Assembly (NCBI GenBank): GCA_900540085.1
Contig: UQEU01000001.1
Coordinates: forward strand, 1-64,000
From: an uncultured Eubacteriales bacterium
GTDB lineage: Bacteria; Bacillota; Clostridia; Oscillospirales; Acutalibacteraceae
Length of the DNA stretch: 64,000 bases
Reading direction: 5' to 3'
Shown: one piece after another, positions 28,701 to 37,181 of the stretch
Layout: every line of letters begins with the position of its first letter
Position numbering within the stretch: the first letter of the stretch is position 1
The notes under the pieces: model-generated
What the model was told of the DNA's origin: nothing
Databases searched by the model: none
The model's input: only the letters and a program-made list of their open reading frames with translations
Translations under genes and position numbers: made by a program

Positions 28701-28777
28701 TAACTTCTCGGCTTCATAAGGTTTTTGCTGAATACGGCAAAATTTTTATAGTTGTCTGTTTTTAAATTAAATTTCAT
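25748..28777 (-). CDS. lacZ: Beta-galactosidase, GH2 (LacZ type)
   Basis: At 1009 residues it is full length for the five-domain GH2 type. Seen are the sugar-binding domain at the start, LLGVNHHDTTADKGYCM, RTSHYPPDPTFLDLCDLYG, the acid/base Glu in SLGNEAGGYK, the nucleophile Glu region in FACEYAHAMGVGAG and IWEFADHA, and a Bgal_small_N domain at the end. No signal peptide, so it acts in the cytoplasm on imported galactosides. The GGAGG site precedes ATG 28777. No sugar transporter or dedicated regulator is beside it; it heads an operon with acpS and nnr. Confidence 0.95.
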   Translation of the reverse strand: MKFNLKTDNYKNFAVFSKNLMKPRSYFIPFNDKEELEKTDILTERYSSSMVAVLNGEWKFKYYENCSQLPTEIDTENFDFDTVSVPSMWQYTGYEKPCYINQRYPFDVKPPHIPSDCPVGVYLKSFKLMDISGNYTLTFLGVAGSLDVFVNGKFAGYSEGSHNTAEFEVSEFLKEGINEVVAVVHKWSNGTYIEAQDMFRSNGIFRDVLLTRTEDNSIYDFQIKTTFDRKKQNFSMIVFPSLKVTEDCVLTAELFDNGELFSSKSVEVGKEKIETLDFEDLEVKKWSAENPYLYQLYLTLSIDGEIVEIVRKNVGFRHIEIKENIFYFNDKRVKLLGVNHHDTTADKGYCMTGDEMKKDIEIIKEYNCNAIRTSHYPPDPTFLDLCDLYGIYVMDEADIEAHGVCEIYKPNLISNNLKWKEHYWDRVYRMFERDKNHASITFWSLGNEAGGYKCQDYCYQNLKKLTDIPIHYEGAIRTRRIGYDVISMMYPEVSLVEKIGQGKIKKYFKKPYFACEYAHAMGVGAGDLERYVETFYKYDNLIGGCIWEFADHAVYHEDGDVKFTYGGDHSEIKHDSNFCVDGLFSPNREAHPGAEQMKNCYRPVRAKRVTDNEYEFFNHKYFENADLTVKYEVFEDCKSVKNGGFDISVEPQREEKIKIDLSVKKDSHTVIVFKYYEDDFEVASEQFVLSDAECKFTAPDCDAPKIAETFDNFNSKNFYIQSNDFELLVNKSNGKIMSYIYKGEQLVNQTPAYFEKGIEPVLFRAPLDNDMYMKKNWEKYDLANAKASLTKSKRKILDKSVVLENSYLISTPNYKYLADARVNYEIFGNGEIKVDVFFDYVSKIRNIPRFGVLVELPSHFENIKYFGLGDIENLSDFKEQAVFGNYETTVSNMEHKYIKPQESGMRTETRFAELTGKGKIGVRFEAIGKPFVFNARHSLSQDLAKVSHQEEIEKRNTTAVYIDGYMLGAGSNACGPIPSAEHKIAKGNKKFAFSFVIKPFEFEECEADE

Positions 28778-28922
28778 TTTTTCCTCCGATTAAGGTTAAA
28801 AGTGCTAAACTCACCTTATTTAAAACACTTATAATATTATACTTTAAATTTAACACAGAAAAAATAAGTAGTCAACACACATAGTAAAAAAGATATAATA
28901 TTTTCAATAAAAAGCAAAAAAA

Positions 28923-28950
28923 GGTGTACAACCTATAAAGGTCGTACACC
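28923..28950 (-). terminator. Terminator of the surface protein gene
   Basis: GGTGTAC pairs with GTACACC and ACCT with AGGT around a 4-base loop with one mismatch; the minus strand then reads a run of T. Confidence 0.88.
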
Positions 28951-28980
28951 CATTTTTAGTTATTTAAGATAATTTCTTAA

Positions 28981-31900
28981 TCAGTCAATAAGACCTTTTT
29001 TTCTCATAACAAAGAAGATAGCGGTTGCCAAAACAACTGCAACTGCTGTAAGTACAGCAAACGCTGTTACAACATTTTCAGTTGCACCTGTGTCAGGAAT
29101 TGTAGGAGAATTTGCATCTTCGTCGTCTGAGCCCGGAATTACAGGAACTTTATCTCCGTCGTTGCCGTTAGGAATTTCAGGGTCTGTGGGTTGATCCGGG
29201 TCTGTCGGCTTATCAGGGTCTGTAGGCTGGTCTGGGTCAACAGGTTTTTCAATAACATCGCCTGTCGGAACACCAAACATATCGAGTACCTGACCGTAAG
29301 CATTTACTTTACCTGCTGATTTAAGTCCGTCAAGAGCACCGATAACAGTACCCATAATGAATGACGGGATACCAACATTGTTAAGTAATGTTAAAAGTGA
29401 TGCGTAGTTAGCATCGTTTGCAAACAATACATCATAAATATAGTAGAAAAGTGTTGAGAAACAAGAATCTGTTTCGCCTGTTCTGAGAAGAGCGTACATA
29501 TTTTTAATAGTAACGCTGTCAATTCTTTCTACTGTTGCACAATTTGCAAGTGCTTTCCAATCGATTGGTTCAAGTTGAATTGTAACTTTTCCTGCTTCCA
29601 TACCTACAAGGCTTGAAAGGTCGATAGGCGCTTTGAGCAGACCATTAATAAACTCTCCGTCGATTGTAGGAACTTCAAGTCCGCCTACAATACCGCCGAC
29701 GATAGAGCCGAGATTGTCAGGGTTAAGTACATCTCTTAAAGCAGAATCCAAAACTTTACCGTCAAGAACATAAGCAAGTCTCGGAAGAACGGCGATAAGA
29801 CCGTTAAGCGGGTCAGCAACAATCGGGTCAACAATGTCTTTGAAAAGAGCATTGATTAAAGGTCTGAGCGTTTCGTCATAAGCGATATATTCAGCACCTT
29901 TACCGTATTTTTCAGTATTTGCTTCTTTAACATTTACATAATTGTCATGCAAAGCGTCAACATCAGGTAAATTCAAACCTAATTGTTCAAGTGCAGGAAG
30001 AAGTGCACCGTAGATACCCGGTGTTCTTTCAGCAGTGGCTGAACCGATTTCATCTTTTGCAAACCAAGAAATACCGAATTTGCTTGTTCCAAGAATAGCA
30101 GTAATAGGACGAAGTACTGCAAGAGCAGCATTTACAAAACCGTCTTTGTCGCCGTCTGTGAAGCCAAAGTCTTTTGCTTCAAATTCGATAGCAGCAACAT
30201 CTGCAAATGATTTTGCAGATTCCATTTTTTCAACAGCACCTGCAAATTTTTCTTCAACAAGGAATTTTTTAAGGTTGCCTACTGAAATACCCAACAGTCC
30301 GATATAACCGCCAAGTGACGGGTCGGATTCGATAGTAACATACAAATCCAAAATCATTTCAATCATATCTGCTTTGTAAAGATTTTGAGACAAAACAGAA
30401 TTGAGTCCGTTTGAAAGGTCAATTCCAAGAACAGGACCGAGGTCTTTAACAGTTTTCCACAAACCGTCAACAGCACTTTGAATACCGCCTGTTGTCCAAG
30501 CAATATTTGATTCTGTTTCAGGTCTTACAAACTCTGTTTGTTTGAATTCTTTGATTTCTTTTGAATAGTCGTATGGGTTTTTGATATTCATAACAAGTTC
30601 TTTGAACTTTGTCATAACATCGGCATTGATTATATCTTGGTATCCGCCGATTTTAACAAACATAGCTTTTGCTTCAGCTAACTCTTCATAAGTTGTTTTT
30701 TCAACTGACATTGAATTAACCAATTTTTCAAATTCAGGAACAAGAACTCTTGAAGGATAGCCTAAAACTTCGCTATAACAACTTGATGAAGATTTTTCAA
30801 CAACTCTTGTATATTTGGTATAAACTTGTTCAGGTGTAAGAGTTGAGGCATCTGTATATAAGTTTTGAATTTCATAAGCAGGATAACATTTACTGCTATT
30901 CAAAACTGCAATGCCTGCTTTAGCAGTATCGGAAGCGTTGTTGATTTTATCAATCAATTTGTTTGCTGCTTCCAAATCTGTTTTGCCTGTTGTGAAAATT
31001 TCTGCACCGATTTTTACTGCTTCAAAATAAAGAGAACCTGCACCTTTGTATTCCGCTTTTGAATCGATAACATTGCAAAGTTCTTCAACAGCTTTTGTGT
31101 TTGGTTCTAAAAATTGAGGAATGGTGTTGTCTTTTACAAAAGCATTGAAATCGTCAATATACTTTTGAGCTGACATTCCATCTTTCCATTCATATTTATA
31201 ACTACCATAAGAACCTATTCTTGAAACATAGTCTTTAAATTCAATTTTTGTGTCAGGTTTTTTACCTGTCGGTGAAACCATATCGATATATTTTTCAACA
31301 ACAAGTCCGCTTAATTCTTTAAACATAAGTGTAGCGTCTAAAGAATTGTTAATGTAAAAACCGCCTTTGAATGTTTTCAAAGAACCTGCATATTCAACAG
31401 CATCTGTTGAGAGTTTTTTGAAGTTTTCTTCAAGTTGAGTGAGCGCTGCAACAAGCTCTTCGTCTTGAGTGAATGTACCCTGTGCTTTGTCGTAAGCAGC
31501 AAACACTTTGTCGTAAAGATATTTACCGTTTGAAGACTTAACATTGTAAGGTGCCATTGCGTCAATTGCCTCTTTTAAAGCTTGTGGCAATGTACCGATT
31601 TTTTCTTCAAGTTGTGCCAACTTTTCTTCGTTTTGAAGAACTTCGGCTTTGAGTTGATTTGAAGGAGATTTTTCTTCATTTGCAACTAACTGTGCTACAT
31701 AACTTGCCAAAGATGTAAATTTTGCTTTATCCATCTCTGCTCTTTCTTTATCAGAAAGTTTTTTTGTAGCTTCAGCTGCTTTGTCGAGTGCTACACGAGC
31801 TGCTTTTTTCTTATCTGCATTAGCAGAATAAAGATTATACTTGTGACTTGAAAAAGCATCTACGGCTGTTTCTGCATCCTGAACAGCAGTTGACTTGTCT

Positions 31901-31998
31901 TTTGCATCTGCTGCAAAAGCGGCAAATCCGACTGTCAGGCTTGACATAGCAATAAGAACTGCAAGCAAAACGCTGAGCAATTTTTTAGATTTTTTCAT
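28981..31998 (-). CDS. Large secreted, sortase-anchored surface protein
   Basis: The protein of 1005 residues starts with a Sec signal peptide (MKKSKKLLSVLLAVLIAMSS, cut near AFAADA). A long helical body follows, rich in Ala/Lys/Glu at first and with no domain I can name. Near the C-terminus are tandem Pro-rich repeats (DPDQPT, DPDKPT, DPDQPT), then IPDTG, a hydrophobic segment and a basic tail: a variant of the LPXTG cell-wall sorting signal. ATG 31998 is preferred over upstream in-frame codons. A class B sortase gene lies 1.2 kb upstream. It is probably an abundant wall protein or adhesin. Confidence 0.85.
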   Translation of the reverse strand: MKKSKKLLSVLLAVLIAMSSLTVGFAAFAADAKDKSTAVQDAETAVDAFSSHKYNLYSANADKKKAARVALDKAAEATKKLSDKERAEMDKAKFTSLASYVAQLVANEEKSPSNQLKAEVLQNEEKLAQLEEKIGTLPQALKEAIDAMAPYNVKSSNGKYLYDKVFAAYDKAQGTFTQDEELVAALTQLEENFKKLSTDAVEYAGSLKTFKGGFYINNSLDATLMFKELSGLVVEKYIDMVSPTGKKPDTKIEFKDYVSRIGSYGSYKYEWKDGMSAQKYIDDFNAFVKDNTIPQFLEPNTKAVEELCNVIDSKAEYKGAGSLYFEAVKIGAEIFTTGKTDLEAANKLIDKINNASDTAKAGIAVLNSSKCYPAYEIQNLYTDASTLTPEQVYTKYTRVVEKSSSSCYSEVLGYPSRVLVPEFEKLVNSMSVEKTTYEELAEAKAMFVKIGGYQDIINADVMTKFKELVMNIKNPYDYSKEIKEFKQTEFVRPETESNIAWTTGGIQSAVDGLWKTVKDLGPVLGIDLSNGLNSVLSQNLYKADMIEMILDLYVTIESDPSLGGYIGLLGISVGNLKKFLVEEKFAGAVEKMESAKSFADVAAIEFEAKDFGFTDGDKDGFVNAALAVLRPITAILGTSKFGISWFAKDEIGSATAERTPGIYGALLPALEQLGLNLPDVDALHDNYVNVKEANTEKYGKGAEYIAYDETLRPLINALFKDIVDPIVADPLNGLIAVLPRLAYVLDGKVLDSALRDVLNPDNLGSIVGGIVGGLEVPTIDGEFINGLLKAPIDLSSLVGMEAGKVTIQLEPIDWKALANCATVERIDSVTIKNMYALLRTGETDSCFSTLFYYIYDVLFANDANYASLLTLLNNVGIPSFIMGTVIGALDGLKSAGKVNAYGQVLDMFGVPTGDVIEKPVDPDQPTDPDKPTDPDQPTDPEIPNGNDGDKVPVIPGSDDEDANSPTIPDTGATENVVTAFAVLTAVAVVLATAIFFVMRKKGLID

Positions 31999-32051
31999 TT
32001 TATCCAACCTTTCATATAATATAGAACGAAAAACAAACCGTCCTACCAAAC

Positions 32052-32079
32052 ATTATACCTATTGTTAAGAATTTGTAAA
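32052..32079 (-). promoter_or_regulatory. Promoter of the surface protein gene
   Basis: On the minus strand TTTACA (32074-32079), a 16-base spacer and TATAAT (32052-32057), about 54 bases before the ATG. Confidence 0.6.
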
Positions 32080-32300
32080 TACTAAACGATGACAAAATAT
32101 TGTATTTATTTTTGTATATCTTGCACAACAGTAGTAATATACTGACTTTTAGCATAGATTTTATTATTAAATTTAGCACTTTAAATTGCTTTTTTTACAA
32201 TAAGTTGAATTGATTTTTACCGAAAATAAAACAGACCGAATACAAACCGATTTCTAAAATAAACAAAATAATAATAAAATATTTATTATTTGACACAGTG

Positions 32301-32329
32301 TTGAAAATTCTATTAAAGTATGGTATGAT
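32301..32329 (+). promoter_or_regulatory. Promoter of the TetR-type regulator gene
   Basis: TTGAAA (32301-32306), 17 bases, TATGAT (32324-32329). Confidence 0.6.
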
Positions 32330-32382
32330 TATAATAATATCCAAAGCAAGCATTTAAACGATAATTTTGTAAATATTATAAA

Positions 32383-32395
32383 TACTGCAACAGTA
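32383..32395. promoter_or_regulatory. Inverted repeat at the TetR gene ribosome site
   Basis: TACTG-CAA-CAGTA is a perfect inverted repeat that ends at the AGGAG ribosome site. The same half-sites recur, in opposite arrangement, at 32129-32144 (CAGTA-N6-TACTG). An operator for the adjacent regulator is possible but unproven. Confidence 0.35.
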
Positions 32396-32406
32396 GGAGA
32401 ATTGCC

Positions 32407-33045
32407 ATGACTCAAGAAGAAAGAAATATCAAGAGTAAAACAGAAATCATTACGGCAACAATAGAAGAGTTTGCTGAACATGGCTTTGAAAACGCATTGC
32501 TTAACAGAATATGCAGGGACAACAATATATCAAAAGGTAAAATATACCACTATTTTCACTCTAAAGAAGAACTTTTCTGCGAGTGTGTAAACTATATTTT
32601 TCACAAGTTTTGCGAACATATCTCTTGCTTCAATCCTGATAAAGAAACAAACATCTATGAAAATCTTCACAAATACTATGTACAAGTGCTTGATTACTGG
32701 TCAGAACGCCCTACCTACTATGTTGTTTTAAATATGTCTTTAAATACTTTTAATAAAAGTATAGAAGAAGGAATACAAAATGGCAAAATGGAATACATTG
32801 AAACAGTAAAAAACAAATTATTAGAAATAATAAGCATTGAAAATAACAATTTATCATTTTCCGAAGACGAAAAATTTGCCGTAATCAGAGCAGTTAACGA
32901 AAATATTTTTTCTCATAAATTTTCAAGAATAATCAATTTAACATTGGAGAAAAAGTTTGAGGAAGCAGAAAAACTCAAACTTGAACTTATGAACTTCTAC
33001 GACAGGCTGATACAAATATTTCTCTACGGAATATTGCCGAGATAA
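32407..33045 (+). CDS. TetR/AcrR-family transcriptional regulator
   Basis: The 212-residue protein has an N-terminal TetR helix-turn-helix (TATIEEFAEHGFENALL, then ISKGKIYHYFHSKEELF, about residues 15-60) and a helical ligand/dimer domain without recognisable specificity. A TAGGAG site precedes ATG 32407. It lies between the divergent surface protein gene and a convergent sortase gene, so control of surface protein display is a reasonable guess. A strong terminator follows. Confidence 0.9.
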   Translation: MTQEERNIKSKTEIITATIEEFAEHGFENALLNRICRDNNISKGKIYHYFHSKEELFCECVNYIFHKFCEHISCFNPDKETNIYENLHKYYVQVLDYWSERPTYYVVLNMSLNTFNKSIEEGIQNGKMEYIETVKNKLLEIISIENNNLSFSEDEKFAVIRAVNENIFSHKFSRIINLTLEKKFEEAEKLKLELMNFYDRLIQIFLYGILPR

Positions 33046-33060
33046 ATGTAAATCAAAAAA

Positions 33061-33088
33061 GCGTACGACTAAAAAAACAGTCGTACGC
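33061..33088. terminator. Terminator after the TetR-type gene
   Basis: GCGTACGACT pairs perfectly with AGTCGTACGC around an 8-base loop, with A-run and T-run on the two sides. Confidence 0.9.
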
Positions 33089-33215
33089 TTTTTATTATTA
33101 TAAATATTATAAACATATATTAATACTGCAAATACATAACAAAGAGTCTGTAAATCAACGCTCTTTACATATATCTCATTGTTTTATTTATGCAAGTAAA
33201 TCACTTTACAAAAAA

Positions 33216-34124
33216 TCACTTAATCTTTTTAGGAACCCACTTTGTATCATTTTTGTATGGATTTTCTTTACCTTTAACATCGTACCATATCTGCGGGTAC
33301 TTTGCATTTTTATTTTCAGTTGCAAGACTTGTATCGACAGTTGCACTTTCATTTTCACGCACCATTCTGCCGACAATGACTATACGAACATCTGCCCTGT
33401 GTTTTTTCGTATCAAGTTCTCGTGTACAAGTTGACAAGGTTAAAAACTTGTCACCCTCTTTAATATCTACTCCCGTATTGTACATTGAGCGTGTTTTAAG
33501 TTCATTTACATAGCCTTCAAAATTGATGCTCTCCATATGAGGATAGATATAGTTGAAAACATAGCCGTTATCTTCCGACTTTGAAGCAGATGTAATAAAA
33601 ACAGAAACTATTTTCCACTTATGCATCTGTGTTCTTGTATTGAACTCTATAACAGGATGTTCTTTATAAAAATCAAAATCGCTGTACTTTGTGAGTTGAC
33701 TGAACATAGTTTTGTCAAGCCAATTATGACCGTGAATTACAGTATTTGTATCGAGAGTTTGAGCGTTACAGTCTTTATCCATAAAGATTGCTCCTCTGCC
33801 CTCTTTTTTCTTTTTAAAATTGTTTTTTAAATAGTAATCATTATTGTCAGTTTGAACAACAGGATAGTCAACATGGGTGCCGTCAATTTTTATCCAGCCT
33901 ACAAAATCATTGTTTTCTTGATAGTAGTCATTGTACTCGGCAGGCACTGTTGTTTCTTCTTTCGTTTCGCTTTCACTGACGAAATTTTCAGGTTCGGAAG
34001 TTTCGGGTTTATCCTTTGAACTCACAAAAAAATACACACCGACTCCTATTGCAGCTGCCAACACAACGCACAAAACGGATATAATTGTCTTTTGCTTTTT
34101 ACTTAAATTTTTAAGTTTTTCCAT
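33216..34124 (-). CDS. srtB: Class B-type sortase
   Basis: The 302-residue transpeptidase has an N-terminal membrane anchor (about 14-33), an acidic linker and a sortase B domain: DYPVVQTDNNDYYL, the catalytic His in TVIHGHN (about 130), Cys in TLSTC (about 231) and Arg in HRADVRIVIVG (about 243). It cleaves sorting signals and joins proteins to the wall. ATG 34124 with GGGGTG upstream is preferred over a GTG at 34133. It follows comF by 5 bases. The IPDTG protein 1.2 kb away is the only substrate candidate in the window; class B enzymes usually prefer NPQTN-like motifs, so the pairing is uncertain. Confidence 0.9.
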   Translation of the reverse strand: MEKLKNLSKKQKTIISVLCVVLAAAIGVGVYFFVSSKDKPETSEPENFVSESETKEETTVPAEYNDYYQENNDFVGWIKIDGTHVDYPVVQTDNNDYYLKNNFKKKKEGRGAIFMDKDCNAQTLDTNTVIHGHNWLDKTMFSQLTKYSDFDFYKEHPVIEFNTRTQMHKWKIVSVFITSASKSEDNGYVFNYIYPHMESINFEGYVNELKTRSMYNTGVDIKEGDKFLTLSTCTRELDTKKHRADVRIVIVGRMVRENESATVDTSLATENKNAKYPQIWYDVKGKENPYKNDTKWVPKKIK

Positions 34125-34129
34125 ATATA

Positions 34130-34861
34130 TCACCCCAAAGAATTTTCAGTGTTTTTAACACTTTCTTTTTTTGCTCTTGTAATTGAATAAGTCAAAGCAT
34201 ACACTTCGTCTGCACCGCCGAGAAGCAACATTTTTGCACACTCATTAAGTGTAGCACCCGTAGTTTTAATATCATCTACAAGCAAAACGGTTTTGCCGTC
34301 TAAAGTAATGCCTTTCTTTAAATCATAAGCACCGTAAACATTTATTTTTCTGCTTTGCAATGTCTGTTTATGCTGAAGACCGTTATTAATAATTTTCTTC
34401 AAAAGACTTTTATACGGCACACCGAGCATAGATGCCAAATCTTCTGCAAGAAGCCGGGACTGATTGAAACCACGCTCTCTTTCTCTTTTTCTGTGAAGAG
34501 GAACATCTGTTACAAAATCAAATTTAATATCAGGATAGTGATTGTCAAAACAAAGTTTCATACTTTCAGCCATATCTTTCGACATATATGTATATCTGTT
34601 AAACTTGAAATTATACACAGCGTGTTTGATACGCCCTTCATAATAAAAAGGAGCAACTACTGATTTATAATAATGCTTTTTATCTTTACAAATACAATCC
34701 GACTTACTGTTACCACAAAATAAGCAGACAGGCTCTTCTATTACAAAACTGTCTTCGCCTTTACATTTATCGCAATACTCTTTATCAAATTCTACCATAT
34801 CTCCGCACAATTTACAACGGCGAGGATATAAACAAATACTTAACAATTCAGTCAATTTCAT
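34130..34861 (-). CDS. comF: ComF-family phosphoribosyltransferase-like protein
   Basis: The 243-residue protein has N-terminal zinc-type Cys pairs (CKLCGD, CDKC, CLFCGN, CIC) and a C-terminal phosphoribosyltransferase fold with the PRPP loop VLLVDDIKTTGATL (about 190-205). Family members take part in DNA uptake for natural transformation, with an accessory role. The start overlaps the comEA stop in an ATGA arrangement, which couples translation. No comE or comG transport genes other than comEA are in the window. Confidence 0.92.
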   Translation of the reverse strand: MKLTELLSICLYPRRCKLCGDMVEFDKEYCDKCKGEDSFVIEEPVCLFCGNSKSDCICKDKKHYYKSVVAPFYYEGRIKHAVYNFKFNRYTYMSKDMAESMKLCFDNHYPDIKFDFVTDVPLHRKRERERGFNQSRLLAEDLASMLGVPYKSLLKKIINNGLQHKQTLQSRKINVYGAYDLKKGITLDGKTVLLVDDIKTTGATLNECAKMLLLGGADEVYALTYSITRAKKESVKNTENSLG

Positions 34862-35280
34862 ACAGTTAAATACGGTGAAATTTGTTCATATACACCGTCT
34901 CCTATGCCTGAAATATTTTTAATTTGCGCTACGGAGGTATATCTGCCGATTTCGTTTCTGTAAGATACAATCTGCCACGCACGATTTTCACCGATACCTT
35001 CAATTTTCATCAAATCTTCAACTGTTGCAGTATTAAGATTTACAGGATATGCGAATTGTTTTTCACTGACAAAAGCATTGTTATTTTCAGAATTATTTTG
35101 AAAATATGTTATATCTTCATCAACATTTGTATTTTGAGCATTTTGTGAAGCAGAAGAAGTATTGTCATTATTTTTAACAACAATTTTAGGTTGAGAAAGT
35201 CCTATATACAAAACAACTATGCCAAGCATAAACAACCCGATACCTATAAGTATAAAACTTTGACCTTTATCGCTTTTCAA
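34858..35280 (-). CDS. comEA: ComEA-like DNA-binding protein
   Basis: One membrane anchor (about residues 10-27), a Ser/Asn-rich linker and a C-terminal double helix-hairpin-helix domain (VNLNTATVEDLMKIEGIG, then ISGIGDGVYEQI) give the layout of ComEA, the surface DNA receptor in competence. It lacks the longer SLBB region of some homologues. The start is a TTG at 35280 with GGGGAAG 9-10 bases upstream, overlapping the end of the ygiQ frame by 14 bases. Confidence 0.88.
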   Translation of the reverse strand: MKSDKGQSFILIGIGLFMLGIVVLYIGLSQPKIVVKNNDNTSSASQNAQNTNVDEDITYFQNNSENNNAFVSEKQFAYPVNLNTATVEDLMKIEGIGENRAWQIVSYRNEIGRYTSVAQIKNISGIGDGVYEQISPYLTV

Positions 35281-37181
35281 AGCGTTTCTTCCCCTTTTTC
35301 ATTCTGCTGTTATTGTCGGAAAAATTTTTATTTTTCTTGTTTTTGTCTGAAAAATTATTTCTTAAAGGAATATCTTTTATCAAACACTTTGCCGAACTGC
35401 CTATTAAATCTCTTCTGCCTGCACAAATGAGTGCTTTGCGTACAAGTTCATATTTAGACGGGTCATAATACTGAATCAACGCCCTTTGCATTGCCTTTTC
35501 TTCCTTGCTTTTTGCAACATACACTTTTTTCCATAGTATATGGGTCAAGTTCCGTATAGAACATACAAGTAGAAATTGTACCCGGTGTGGGATAAAAGTC
35601 CTGTACCTGTTCAGGTCTGATATGATGGCTTTTTAAAAACAAAGCGAGTTCTACTGCATCATCAAGCGTACTTCCCGGATGGCTCGACATCAAATACGGT
35701 ACAAGATACTGTTCCTTGCCGATTTTTCCCGTATATGAAAAATACCTTTTTGAAAACTTTTCATACGCCTCAATATACGGTTTTCCCATCTTATCGAGAA
35801 CTGCCGCCGAACAATGCTCGGGGGCAACTTTTAACTGTCCGCTGACATGATACTTCACAAGTTCTTTAAAAAACTCATCGTTTTCATCGCTTAACAAATA
35901 ATCATATCTTATACCGCTTCGGATGAAAACTTTTTTAACACCGTCAATTTTTCGGAGTGTTCTTAAAATATCAAGATATTCACTATGGTCAACTTTCAAG
36001 TTAGGACATTGTTTAGGTGCAAGACACTTTTTACCCTTACACAAACCGTGTTCGAGCTGAAAATCGCAAGACGGATTTCTAAAGTTTGCAGTTGGCCCGC
36101 CGACATCGTGAATATACCCTTTAAAATTCTTTTGCTGTGTTAAAAGTTTAGCCTCTGCAACAACGCTTTCTTTACTTCTTTTTGTAATATATCTGCCTTG
36201 ATGAAAGGCTATTGAACAGAAATTGCAGGCACCGAAACACCCTCTGTTGTGAGTGATTGAAAACTCAACTTCTTCTATACCCGGTACTCCGCCGTCTTTA
36301 TCATACATAGGATGCCACGCTCTCATATACGGTAAAGCATACACACGGTCGAGTTCTTCTGTTTCAAGAGGAGGCATAGGTTCGTTTTGAACAACCATAA
36401 CAGAACCGTGCTTTTGTTTAACCATTCTTCCACGAATATGGTCTTGTTCATCCTGTTCTATTCTGCAAGATTTGGCATACTCTTTTTTTGAATTTCTTAC
36501 ATTATCCAAAGACGGAACTTCCACACCGCTGTATGGAGTATTTCTGACATCTGTTTTATAAACAGTGCCTTTGATATATGTAATATCACTTACATCGGCA
36601 CCTTCGTCAAGGCTTTTTGCAATTTGACAAACAGCTTTTTCGCCCATACCGTAAATAAGAATATCAGCACCCGAGTCGATAAGAATAGACGGTTTGATTT
36701 CATCATCCCAATAATCATAATGTGCAAATCTTCTTAAAGACGCTTCAAGTCCGCCTAAAATGACAGGACTGTCGGGATAAAGCCTCTTAATAATTTTACT
36801 GTAAACAATGACTGCACGGTCAGGTCTTTTTCCGATTTTCCCACCCGGAGAATAGGCATCTGTACTGCGCAGTCTTTTAGCAGCAGTATAGTGAGCAACC
36901 ATAGAGTCGATATTTCCGCTTGACACCAAAAAGCCAAGTCGTGGCTTTTGAAACCTTTTAAAATCTTTGTCGTTGTGCCAATCAGGCTGACTTAAAACTG
37001 CCACTCTGTAACCGGCATCTTCAAGAACTCTTGTAATTATTGCTGCGCCAAAACTTGGATGGTCAACATAGGCATCACCGCACACATAGACAAAATCTAT
37101 ATAGTCCCATCCTCGTTCTTCAACTTCTTTTTGAGTTACGGGTAAAAAATTATTCTTCAACACTTGTTTCTCCGAATTCAT
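35267..37181 (-). pseudogene. ygiQ: YgiQ-family radical SAM protein, frameshifted near the 3' end
   Basis: The main frame (37181-35463) has the N-terminal signature GDAYVDHPSFGAA, the radical SAM cluster motif CFGACNFCSI (about 310) and the C-terminal PTPGTISTCMFYTELDPYTMEK. There it leaves the family pattern and stops 20 residues later. The expected continuation, VYVAKSKEEKAMQRALIQYY and about 65 more residues, lies in another frame that ends at 35267. The break is at a run of six A on the minus strand (35525-35530); five would restore one protein of about 637 residues. YgiQ function is unknown. The start may be ATG 37181 or GTG 37163, the latter with a better GGAG site. Sequencing error, a real lesion or slippage are all possible. 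Confidence 0.85.

Larger units (their letters stand above)
31999..32406. other. Divergent regulatory region, no gene seen
   Basis: About 400 AT-rich bases separate the surface protein and the TetR-type regulator. They hold a promoter on each strand and two inverted repeats built from TACTG/CAGTA half-sites (32129-32144 and 32383-32395). No coding frame or RNA gene could be supported here. Confidence 0.6.

Noticed and set aside
31340..31998. Helical Ala/Lys-rich part of the surface protein as a known domain
   Set aside because: It has a FIVAR-like or coiled-coil look, but no specific pattern could be supported.
35520..35535. Programmed -1 frameshift in ygiQ
   Set aside because: The A-run has the wrong phase for a slip heptamer and the required change is +1.
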